Positions 1 through 6,364 of a DNA stretch of 6,509 bases are shown here, piece by piece. Source of the DNA: an uncultured Prevotella sp. (GTDB lineage: Bacteria; Bacteroidota; Bacteroidia; Bacteroidales; Bacteroidaceae); the NCBI GenBank assembly GCA_934230685.1, contig CAKQFF010000106.1, positions 1-6,509 on the forward strand, written 5' to 3'. Position 1 is the first letter of the stretch; every line of letters begins with the position of its first letter. The notes below the pieces were generated by a model, which saw nothing but the letters and a program-made list of their open reading frames with translations, was not told the origin of the DNA and made no database searches. Made by a program: the position numbers and the translations under genes.

Positions 1-48
1 CTATTTTATCTCCTATAAGCTTGTATTTAAAGGAGTTTCAAGAGATTG
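1..48 (-). promoter_or_regulatory. Possible leader of a minus-strand gene beyond the left edge
   Basis: These 48 bases follow the ispF stop and hold no gene. Read on the minus strand they end in AGGAGATAAAATAG at the window edge. The porV leader ends in a very similar AGATAAATAG directly before its ATG. A purine-rich AGGAG core ends 9 bases from the edge. I infer that another minus-strand gene may begin at or just past position 1. No start codon is visible, so this remains a suggestion. Confidence 0.3.
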
Positions 49-552
49 TTAAAAGATTTTCGTGGACAGTAGTGAATCTTTTTCTATCAACACAGTGGCG
101 TAGGCGGATATTCCCTCCATACGTCCGGTGAAACCGAGTTTCTCGGTTGTTGTAGCCTTGATAGACACATTATCCACATCTGTCTGCATCACTTCGGCAA
201 GACAGCGCTGCATCTCAGGTATGTGCGGATTGAGCTTTGGTCGCTCTGCACATACAGTAGCGTCGACATTGCCCAGTCGATAGCCTTTGGTGGCTATAAG
301 GTCGATGGTCTTGCGCAACAGTATCTTGCTGTCAACATTAAGTGTCTCGGCTGCAGTGTCGGGGAAATGATAGCCTATATCGCGCATGTTGGCTGCGCCA
401 AGCAAGGCATCGCAAATGGCATGTATCAGTACATCGGCATCGCTATGGCCAAGCAAACCCAGCTCATAGTCGAGCTTTATGCCACCAAGCCAAAGCTCAC
501 GGCCTTCTACAAGTTTATGGACATCATATCCAAATCCAGTTCGAATCTTCAT
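49..552 (-). CDS. ispF: 2-C-methyl-D-erythritol 2,4-cyclodiphosphate synthase
   Basis: IspF is a cytoplasmic enzyme of the MEP isoprenoid pathway. It converts 4-diphosphocytidyl-methylerythritol 2-phosphate to methylerythritol 2,4-cyclodiphosphate, releasing CMP. The family forms trimers with a zinc ion at each subunit interface. The 167 residues match the usual length of about 160. The three metal ligands are present: D10 and H12 in GYDVH and H44 in HSDADVLIH. Also visible are DIGYHFPD (58-65), the nucleotide-contacting CAERPKL (101-107) and the signature TTTEKLGFTGR (134-144). I chose the ATG at 552-550 because family homology begins there. The frame stays open 49 codons further upstream to a TTG at 699, but that stretch only translates intergenic repeats. 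No Shine-Dalgarno is visible, because the bases before the ATG are repeat sequence. It is last in the apparent porU-porV-ispF transcript. Confidence 0.97.
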   Translation of the reverse strand: MKIRTGFGYDVHKLVEGRELWLGGIKLDYELGLLGHSDADVLIHAICDALLGAANMRDIGYHFPDTAAETLNVDSKILLRKTIDLIATKGYRLGNVDATVCAERPKLNPHIPEMQRCLAEVMQTDVDNVSIKATTTEKLGFTGRMEGISAYATVLIEKDSLLSTKIF

Positions 553-605
553 GAGTTTTGAGTTTTGAATGTTGAGTTTTGAATTGTGCGCCTTTGGCGC
601 ATGTT
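553..605 (+). repeat. Direct repeat unit 1 (five heptamers plus hairpin)
   Basis: The unit consists of GAGTTTT, GAGTTTT, GAATGTT, GAGTTTT, GAATTGT, then the hairpin segment GCGCCTTTGGCGCAT and GTT. It is 53 bases long and is followed by GAATTTT. Unit 2 at 613-658 has the same order but lacks one heptamer. Confidence 0.85.
587..601. repeat. Short perfect hairpin 1 (stem TGCGCC, 3-base loop)
   Basis: A perfect 6-base-pair inverted repeat, TGCGCC-TTT-GGCGCA, sits in repeat unit 1. On the minus-strand transcript the loop would be AAA. Confidence 0.8.
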
Positions 606-612
606 GAATTTT

Positions 613-658
613 GAGTTTTGAGTTTTGAATGTTGAATTGTGCACCTTTGGCGCATGTT
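613..658 (+). repeat. Direct repeat unit 2 (four heptamers plus hairpin)
   Basis: The 46-base unit is identical to unit 1 except for loss of exactly one GAGTTTT heptamer and a single G-to-A change at 643. The exact 7-base length difference suggests slippage or unequal recombination between heptamers. Confidence 0.85.
640..654. repeat. Short hairpin 2 (variant of hairpin 1)
   Basis: TGCACC-TTT-GGCGCA is the copy in unit 2. The single change from hairpin 1 breaks pairing on the plus strand (A opposite C) but leaves a G-U wobble on the minus-strand RNA. The predicted stem is therefore kept in the transcript direction of the operon. Confidence 0.7.
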
Positions 659-670
659 GAATAATTCAAA

Positions 671-685
671 ATCGGCTCTGCCGAT
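671..685. repeat. Short perfect hairpin 3 (stem ATCGGC) flanked by a 12-base direct repeat
   Basis: ATCGGC-TCT-GCCGAT is a perfect 6-base-pair inverted repeat. Its stem is unrelated to hairpins 1 and 2, but its minus-strand loop AGA resembles their AAA. It is bordered by two exact, slightly overlapping copies of ATAATTCAAAAT at 661-672 and 684-695. Confidence 0.8.
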
Positions 686-721
686 AATTCAAAATTCAAA
701 ACTCAAAATTCAAAATTCCAC

Positions 722-1900
722 TTATCTCCTTTTGAAGAGGTCTTTCAGTCCGTCCATATCAAACGACAGAGTGAAGCGGAGGGTCTGGTCGAGCGGATTC
801 GACTTGGCAGTGGCTATCACATAGCCAGCGTCAAGCGAGAAGACATTCATCTTGAAACCGGCACCCACAGTGAAATACTTACGGTTGCCCTTGTTTTCCG
901 ACTCATGATGATAGCCGGCACGCAGGGAGAACTTGTCGTTGTAGACATACTCGGCACCAACGCTCCAACGTATCTCTTCCAACTCTTCCTTGAAACCGCC
1001 AGGAGCATCGTGGAAACTCTTGAAGATGCCACTGATAGGCGACACTTCGTAATACTCCTTGTCAAGCAACTCCTCGTAGTTCTCCACCTCGTTGCCATCC
1101 TTGTCTACCTTAGAAGGATAAGTTGGCACGAGCGGCTTGTTGGCATCGGCTGATATAGAGAAACGGTTGTATTCGTCGACTGGAATCATGAGCGAGGCAC
1201 CAAGACGAAGGTTGGCAGGAAGGAACTCTGAGCGGTCGGTACCGCCGAAGTTTATCTTCGAACCAATGTTGGAGAGGTTAAGACCCAAGCCAAGCTGACA
1301 CTCACGCTGACCAATGTTGACATAGTTCTGATAGTAGGCAGAAAGGTCAACGGCAAACGCGCTACCAGGCGACGAGGTGTCGCTATAGTCGTAGGTGAGG
1401 TCGGAATAAATCCAGCGCACACCAGCGGCAATAGAGAACTTCTCACTAAGCATGATTGAGTAAGCCACGTCAATAGACATCTCGTAAGGATTGAGAGTCA
1501 TCTGAGAGTCGCCCGTCTCCGAACCACCGTAGAACACCTCACCAAGCGAGAAATAACGCAATGAGCCTGACACAGCCGAATAGTCGCCAATGCGATAGTA
1601 GCCTACAAGATAGGCAAGGTCGATGTCGCTAACAAGCTGGCGAAGCCAAGGTGTATAGTTGAGAGCCACACCCGCACGCGAAATTGTAAATGGATACTTG
1701 GCAGGGTTCCAATATTGCGAAGCCACGTCAGGGTCGGTAGCCGCACCAACATCACCCATACCGCCGGCACGGGCATCAGGCGCGATAGACTGCGACGTCA
1801 CGGAGTTCTTCTCGGGGTTGAACATATCCTGCTTCTCCTGGGCGAGAGTCGGTAGCGACACAAGAGCCGTGAGAGCGGAGAGTATTATTTTATTCTTCAT
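722..1900 (-). CDS. porV: Type IX secretion system outer-membrane protein PorV (LptO)
   Basis: PorV is an outer-membrane beta-barrel of the FadL type. In P. gingivalis it collects cargo leaving the SprA translocon and, with PorU, forms part of the attachment complex that anchors cargo to A-LPS. The 392 residues fit the family length of about 390. A signal peptide covers residues 1-20, with a likely cut after A20. The family hallmark follows at 37-68, including PDARAGGMGD (41-50) and YWNPAK (63-68). The rest is alternating aromatic and polar beta-strands, ending in a terminal strand near LRFTLSFDM (374-382) and a basic tail. A charged, acidic insert at 264-285 is probably a surface loop. The ATG at 1900-1898 gives the signal peptide directly and has an A-rich leader without Shine-Dalgarno. 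It follows porU after 126 bases and precedes ispF. Confidence 0.94.
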   Translation of the reverse strand: MKNKIILSALTALVSLPTLAQEKQDMFNPEKNSVTSQSIAPDARAGGMGDVGAATDPDVASQYWNPAKYPFTISRAGVALNYTPWLRQLVSDIDLAYLVGYYRIGDYSAVSGSLRYFSLGEVFYGGSETGDSQMTLNPYEMSIDVAYSIMLSEKFSIAAGVRWIYSDLTYDYSDTSSPGSAFAVDLSAYYQNYVNIGQRECQLGLGLNLSNIGSKINFGGTDRSEFLPANLRLGASLMIPVDEYNRFSISADANKPLVPTYPSKVDKDGNEVENYEELLDKEYYEVSPISGIFKSFHDAPGGFKEELEEIRWSVGAEYVYNDKFSLRAGYHHESENKGNRKYFTVGAGFKMNVFSLDAGYVIATAKSNPLDQTLRFTLSFDMDGLKDLFKRR

Positions 1901-1940
1901 CTATTTATCTGTTACTTGTTCTTGTATGCTCAATGAAATC

Positions 1941-2007
1941 AATTAAGAATCAAGAATGGATTAAGAGTCATCACAAAATCATCGTTTCCTATTCTCGATT
2001 CTTAATT
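1941..2007. repeat. AT-rich inverted repeat in the porU-porV gap
   Basis: Arms at 1941-1960 and 1988-2007 pair with one mismatch (position 1952) and one bulged base around a 27-base loop. The outer 17 bases, AATTAAGAATCAAGAAT on the plus strand, match at 16 of 17 positions. The arms contain AATTAAG/AATCAAG-type heptamers, a sequence family different from the one downstream of porV. The structure begins 19 bases past the porU stop and ends 40 bases before the porV ATG. It lacks a GC-rich stem and a following U-tract, so it is not a standard terminator. The remaining bases of this 126-base gap show no convincing Bacteroidota promoter. Confidence 0.75.
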
Positions 2008-2026
2008 ATAATAACGCTGTATAGCC

Positions 2027-5000
2027 TTATTTATTGCCAACTATTATGAGTTTCTTGGCTTTCGATGTGCGCACAGCACCTTCTGACTTGAGTTTCACTC
2101 TATACAGATACACTCCAGTCTGTAAAGGCGCACCATTGCTTCCAGTCAAATTCCAAGACATAACGTATGGCGAAGCGGCTATGACACCTGCATCTGTCTG
2201 ACTCCAGAGAATGCGTCCGCCAACATCAAACACCTCTACTGTCACATCAACCGAACTTCCCGCACGGTCGTGGGATATAAGGAACGAGGTGCTCGACTGG
2301 GCAGGATTGTCGGTACATGATATACTTACAGACGGCTTCTGTCCCTTCACCACATTGAAACGCAAGCGAGCCACCGACATATTGTTCTGTATGTCCCAAG
2401 CACGGAATTGCAGAGTGTGCTCACCCTCATCAAGTTCGGGCAGATAGTAATATGTAGAACCCGTGGTATATGAGCCGAAGTCGAACATGAAGTTGTCGTT
2501 GAGCGAATAGGTCATGTCCTGCTTGTCGTCGATGATGAGCTGCATGTCGTGTCCGATACCCGTGCCTGAGGCGTTGATGCCATCGCGGTCGGTAACCTCA
2601 GCCACAAAGTAAGGAGTAGGATTCACATCGCCACCATTCTGGAACGAAGGAGAATTGAGATAACAGTAAATCGACGGACCTATTGAGTCGTTGGCTGCTA
2701 TCTCGCTGCCTCCAACAATGAAGTCGTCGCTATATCCCTGGGCAATGGAGGTATGCTCGTTGTTGATGGCCCACAGAGTGATGAGACCAGACTCGTCGGA
2801 ATAGTTGATATCCTTAGGCACAGCAAACGTGAAGCTGAACTCACCGTCAACGATGCGGTTGACACCATTGTATATGGTCTTGGTGCGGTCGGTATACTCA
2901 AAAGCCTTATAGTCCTTGTCCTCAGTAGAATTATGGCGGCAAGTGATTGTCTCGCGGCTGTCGTGCACAATCATAGTAACGTCACCATTGAAACCGGGCA
3001 TATTCTCCACATGTCCCTTCACTGTGGCAAGAGCTCCTGCCTTAAGGCGTATCTCCTGAGTAGCACCAGCAAGACTCACACCACATATAGAATCAACCAC
3101 AATCTTGGCAGTAGGCAGGTTGAGCGACATTGCGGGGTCGCCAAACAACACATACTGACGCGAGTTGAGAGCCAATTGCTCGGTTGTAGACTCATTCTTG
3201 GCAAGACGCAACGCCTCGCCAATGGTAAGCGGCTTGCCATTGGCATCATAAGACAACACATGACGCATGAACGCCGAATGTATCTTGGCATTACGGTCGG
3301 AGTATACCGTGCGCGCTGTGGTGAGTATTGCCACAGCACCACCATTGGGATTGAGCACGGCATTCATACCGATATTATCCGAAAGACGGTCGAACGGACC
3401 GAAATCACAACCTACAGTAAGCCACATTGGGAGGTTGGTGTTATTGAACGTACTGAAATCGTTAAGACGCAACACATTCTCATGCGAGAACTGCCACTCG
3501 GAGCCGTGTCCCACATAACTCATAATGAGTGCTCCCTGACTCTGCTGCTGCTTTATAAGCTTTGTTACTTCAGGATAGGTGTTGCCCGATGCCGTAGATT
3601 CTATCTGATAGGCATCCCACATCACCTTCTTGACATTGTAGCCTGGATATGCAGATATCACCTGGTCGGCCACAGCGTTAGCCTTTGTCATGTGGTCGTT
3701 GGCATCACCATCATCGCCCATAAAGAATATTGTGTTCTGCCATGCACCACCATTACTGTTGGTGGCATAGTTTATCGCCTTGTCGACCATAGCCTTGGCA
3801 TCAATCTCATTATTCACGGGAAAGCGTCCTACAGCCACATCCATTTTGTCGACAGAAAGAGGCTTTCCACCTTCACCGTCGTCAAGAAGACAATAGAAGC
3901 CGTCGTCAACACAACTGACACGCTTGTCGAACGAGTCTTCATTCTCATAAGCCAAGAGATAGTCGTCGGCAGACAAGCGACTGCACTCCGATGTGTTCAT
4001 ACGGTTGTCCCATACGCTGCCGCCAAACAGCAGCAGATACTTAGGCTGGTCGGCTTCATCATCGGCACGATCGTAGAGCATCTTGAGATAATGGCGATAG
4101 GCCGATGCATCAGGTGTGCCACTCGAAAACTCGTTGAAGAGTTCGTCAGCCGGCACTATATTTACTCTCATGCTATCATGTTCCTGATGGAATGCCTTAA
4201 GGCGTTCTGCCTGCGCAAGCAACTTCTGAGTTGTGGGGATGATTATCACCATGTCGGCCTGAGGGTCGGCATGATGGTTCTGGTTGGTGATGTTATAGAC
4301 ATATTCCGGAACGGGAAGCGTGGCTGTAGCCATATCTTGTGCGACACGTGGCGAACTCCATTGGAGCTGAACAAAGTCAAGACGCACGGCATTGCCGCTT
4401 ACCAATTTCAGCACAATGCGTTCACGATTGGAATTTGCATTGCGCGCGCAACGTGTGGTGAATTTCCTTTCTGTACGGAAACCTGAAACATACTGCGACA
4501 CCGCACCCTTGGTTTCTACAGTTCCGATAGACTTGCCATTGACAGTCACCTGCACAGAAGAAGTTCCCGTAGAACCGATGGCCACTGTAGGCAGATATTG
4601 GGCATCTGCCTGATAGAGGCTGTTGTCGAACTCCACAACCATAGAGTCGCCTACAGACAGTTGGCGTGAGTCGAAGAAGTGGCGTCCGCCTTGCAGATAG
4701 GAATAGGCATCCACCTCATAGAGCTGATAGCTATCGTTAGTGCTTATGTCGGGATTGAGAGAGCGAATAGAGTCGATGGAAACAAATTTTGGCTCTGTAG
4801 AGCCTTCAGTAAGGAAATAGTAGCCATAGTCGGAATAATGGTTGCGGGTGCGGGTGACACCCGTTGCTTTCCATGACACCGGGCCACGTCCGTAGAATAT
4901 ACGCTTGTCGCCCACCTTGGCTGTAGGCACTTCTTTAAGGTCGTCACCCTTTACAAGGTCTTCAGCCGTGAGAACCTCATTTTGCAAATTGCCACCATAA

Positions 5001-5632
5001 CCATAGATCTTCACCTTAGACGGATTAGAGAATCCTGCCTTCTTAACAAGGGCATCGGTGAGCTGATAGAATCCTGACGACGGCACACGTATCTTTGCCC
5101 ACTTTCCCGAACGCAACACACTACGCTTGGCATAGCGGTCTTTGGGAGCTATGGCTGAATAATCAGTATCAGAAGCCTTAAGTGGCGAGTTGATACGGCT
5201 GATACGAGCAGCTACATCCAGTGCGTCATTCTTAGCTACGGCATTGCGACGAAGCATAAAACTTGCGAGTACACGATACCTGCCGTCACGGAACACCACT
5301 GGAGAGAACGACACGAAGAGCGACGGACGCTTACGGTCCATTGTTATACGCGTGTCTACAGTTGGTGTAGCGGGGGGCAAAACATCTGTTATGCGACGAT
5401 AGTTGTCAACGTCGGCACGAGGCATATCAGCATATTCTGGATAAACTATCTCGTAGAAATACACCGAGTCGCAATAGGTGGAGGGCAATGACTCTGTATG
5501 TGAGAACATTGGTACAACGGAGTCGACCCTCACATCTGCCGATGTGAGGTTATAGAACTTCTGGGCTACTGCCGATACTGTCGTCAGGCACAGACACATT
5601 ATTATATGTATGGCTCGCAAGTTTATTTTCAT
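2027..5632 (-). CDS. porU: Type IX secretion system C-terminal signal peptidase/sortase PorU
   Basis: PorU is a cell-surface cysteine protease of the gingipain (C25) family. It cuts the C-terminal sorting domain from T9SS cargo and attaches the cargo to A-LPS, acting with PorV. The 1201 residues are slightly longer than P. gingivalis PorU. A signal peptide spans about 1-23 (cut near AVA-Q). An N-terminal beta-rich region reaches about 455, and the C25 domain runs from about 458 to 838. The catalytic His is H709 in YVGHG and the catalytic Cys is C742 in TVGCDFGPFD. The domain closes with VLFGDPAM (828-835). Ig-like regions follow. The C-terminus from about 1125, with LQTGVYLYRVKL (1170-1181) and KKLIIV, resembles a T9SS sorting domain, which P. 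gingivalis PorU is reported to retain uncleaved. The start lies 9 bases after the FAH gene, implying cotranscription. Confidence 0.95.
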   Translation of the reverse strand: MKINLRAIHIIMCLCLTTVSAVAQKFYNLTSADVRVDSVVPMFSHTESLPSTYCDSVYFYEIVYPEYADMPRADVDNYRRITDVLPPATPTVDTRITMDRKRPSLFVSFSPVVFRDGRYRVLASFMLRRNAVAKNDALDVAARISRINSPLKASDTDYSAIAPKDRYAKRSVLRSGKWAKIRVPSSGFYQLTDALVKKAGFSNPSKVKIYGYGGNLQNEVLTAEDLVKGDDLKEVPTAKVGDKRIFYGRGPVSWKATGVTRTRNHYSDYGYYFLTEGSTEPKFVSIDSIRSLNPDISTNDSYQLYEVDAYSYLQGGRHFFDSRQLSVGDSMVVEFDNSLYQADAQYLPTVAIGSTGTSSVQVTVNGKSIGTVETKGAVSQYVSGFRTERKFTTRCARNANSNRERIVLKLVSGNAVRLDFVQLQWSSPRVAQDMATATLPVPEYVYNITNQNHHADPQADMVIIIPTTQKLLAQAERLKAFHQEHDSMRVNIVPADELFNEFSSGTPDASAYRHYLKMLYDRADDEADQPKYLLLFGGSVWDNRMNTSECSRLSADDYLLAYENEDSFDKRVSCVDDGFYCLLDDGEGGKPLSVDKMDVAVGRFPVNNEIDAKAMVDKAINYATNSNGGAWQNTIFFMGDDGDANDHMTKANAVADQVISAYPGYNVKKVMWDAYQIESTASGNTYPEVTKLIKQQQSQGALIMSYVGHGSEWQFSHENVLRLNDFSTFNNTNLPMWLTVGCDFGPFDRLSDNIGMNAVLNPNGGAVAILTTARTVYSDRNAKIHSAFMRHVLSYDANGKPLTIGEALRLAKNESTTEQLALNSRQYVLFGDPAMSLNLPTAKIVVDSICGVSLAGATQEIRLKAGALATVKGHVENMPGFNGDVTMIVHDSRETITCRHNSTEDKDYKAFEYTDRTKTIYNGVNRIVDGEFSFTFAVPKDINYSDESGLITLWAINNEHTSIAQGYSDDFIVGGSEIAANDSIGPSIYCYLNSPSFQNGGDVNPTPYFVAEVTDRDGINASGTGIGHDMQLIIDDKQDMTYSLNDNFMFDFGSYTTGSTYYYLPELDEGEHTLQFRAWDIQNNMSVARLRFNVVKGQKPSVSISCTDNPAQSSTSFLISHDRAGSSVDVTVEVFDVGGRILWSQTDAGVIAASPYVMSWNLTGSNGAPLQTGVYLYRVKLKSEGAVRTSKAKKLIIVGNK

Positions 5633-5641
5633 ATATTAAAT

Positions 5642-6259
5642 TTATTTACAGTTGAAATCCAGCACCAGTCGGTCCTCGATGTAGCCTTCAAGATGGTCGT
5701 CAATCTTCACTGGTCCCACTCCTGCAGGAGTTCCAGTGTAAAGAATGTCGCCTGTCTTCAGCGTAAAGAACTGCGATATGTAGGCTATCAGCTCGTCAAC
5801 CTTATAGAGCATGTCGGAGGTGCATCCCTCCTGCACAGTGTTGCCATTGATGTCGAGATGGAAGTGAATGGCTTGCACATCGCGGAACTTCTCCACAGGA
5901 ACCCACTCACCAATGGCAGCCGAACCGTCGAAACCCTTGCACAGCTCCCATGGCTTGCCTTCGGAACGCAGTTTTTTCTGAAGCTCGCGTGCGGTAAAGT
6001 CGATGCCTACAGTCACTGCATCATAGTAGCGATGAGCGAAACGCTGTGGTATGGTCTTGCCAAGGCGCGAAATGCGCACCACAAGTTCGGTCTCATAATC
6101 GATGCGTCCGAGATGATCGGGGATGAAGAACGGCTTGTGGTCCTTGAGCAGAGCCGAGTCGGCCTTAGTGAATATCACGGGGCTTTCTGGTTTATATAAC
6201 GCTCCGTGAAGCTCTTTATTGTGTTCGAGGTAGTTCATACCTACGGCAAATATCTTCAT
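5642..6259 (-). CDS. Fumarylacetoacetate hydrolase family protein (FAHD1/YcgM-like)
   Basis: This is a cytoplasmic metal-dependent enzyme of the FAH fold. Single-domain relatives of this length (about 200-220 residues) act as acylpyruvate hydrolases or oxaloacetate decarboxylases. The true substrate here cannot be told from sequence. The metal ligands are visible as E56 and E58 in DYETELV and D87 in GIDFTAR, with the spacing of human FAHD1. K108 in CKGFDG and the glycine-rich TGDILYTGTPAGVGPV (169-184) also match the family. H13 and E16 in EHNKE sit where FAHD1 has its catalytic His-Glu pair. The ATG at 6259 begins the typical MKIFAVGMNY start. The stop is 9 bases before porU, so the two are likely cotranscribed. 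No promoter was recognised between it and the tsf terminator. Confidence 0.9.
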   Translation of the reverse strand: MKIFAVGMNYLEHNKELHGALYKPESPVIFTKADSALLKDHKPFFIPDHLGRIDYETELVVRISRLGKTIPQRFAHRYYDAVTVGIDFTARELQKKLRSEGKPWELCKGFDGSAAIGEWVPVEKFRDVQAIHFHLDINGNTVQEGCTSDMLYKVDELIAYISQFFTLKTGDILYTGTPAGVGPVKIDDHLEGYIEDRLVLDFNCK

Positions 6260-6288
6260 TTTACGATTTTGTGTTAATTGACAGAAAC

Positions 6289-6330
6289 AAAAAAAGGAGT
6301 CGCGAAAGAGTTTTCACTCTTCGCAACTCC
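6289..6330 (-). terminator. Rho-independent terminator of tsf
   Basis: On the minus strand a stem built from GGAGTTGCGAAGAG and CTCTTTCGCGACTCC (6330-6296) encloses the 6-base loop TGAAAA. It has one mismatch and one bulged base. A run of seven T residues (6295-6289) follows immediately. It begins 34 bases after the tsf stop and has no matching T-tract on the plus strand, so it acts in the tsf direction only. Confidence 0.88.
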
Positions 6331-6364
6331 ATTATATAAAATTATGCGTAATTGATTTCTCTAA

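Larger units (their letters stand above)
553..718. repeat. Composite heptanucleotide repeat with hairpins filling the porV-ispF gap
   Basis: Nearly all of the 169-base gap between the porV stop and the ispF ATG is built from degenerate 7-base units. On the plus strand they are mainly GAGTTTT, GAATTTT, GAATGTT and GAATTGT up to 667, then their reverse complements AAAATTC and AAAACTC from 686 to 718. Three short GC-rich hairpins interrupt the array. The array begins 3 bases after porV and runs directly into the ispF start codon, so in a shared transcript it would be the whole spacer RNA. AT-rich heptamer arrays of this kind occur between genes in Bacteroidota and cyanobacteria, as far as I recall. 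Their function is not established. I see no protein gene in it. Confidence 0.9.
606..718. repeat. 33-base near-perfect long-range inverted repeat
   Basis: Arms at 606-638 and 686-718 are reverse complements at 31 of 33 positions. They enclose 47 bases that carry hairpins 2 and 3. In a porV-ispF transcript the arms could pair to form a long stem with two small hairpins in its loop, ending about 50 bases before the ispF ATG. The arms consist of heptamers, so several alternative registers of pairing are possible. Confidence 0.85.

Noticed and set aside
223..561. 112-codon plus-strand open frame opposite ispF
   Set aside because: It is again in antisense codon register with a confidently identified gene and has no family resemblance.
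553..718. CRISPR array or insertion sequence as the explanation of the repeats
   Set aside because: There are no unique spacers of regular length, the units are 7 bases and degenerate, and there is no transposase. The 12-base ATAATTCAAAAT copies overlap the heptamer pattern rather than marking a target-site duplication.
1974..1981. Minus-strand TGATTTTG resembling the TAnnTTTG promoter element upstream of porV
   Set aside because: One conserved base is wrong, and no TTTG-type element lies at the expected distance upstream. It also falls inside the inverted-repeat loop.
1941..2007. Intrinsic terminator after porU
   Set aside because: The stem is AT-rich with a 27-base loop and no U-tract follows on the minus strand.
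2753..4486. 577-codon plus-strand open frame opposite porU
   Set aside because: It lies in exact codon register with porU, where antisense stops arise only from sense codons TTA, CTA and TCA. Rarity of those codons in porU explains the open frame. The translation shows no recognisable domain.
5372..5377. Run of six G (six C in porU sense) as a possible phase-variation tract
   Set aside because: Six bases is short for slippage-based switching, and the porU frame is intact through it as two proline codons plus flanks.
5606..6199. 197-codon plus-strand open frame opposite the FAH gene
   Set aside because: It has the same antisense codon register as the FAH gene, and the FAH product is clearly recognisable with intact catalytic residues.
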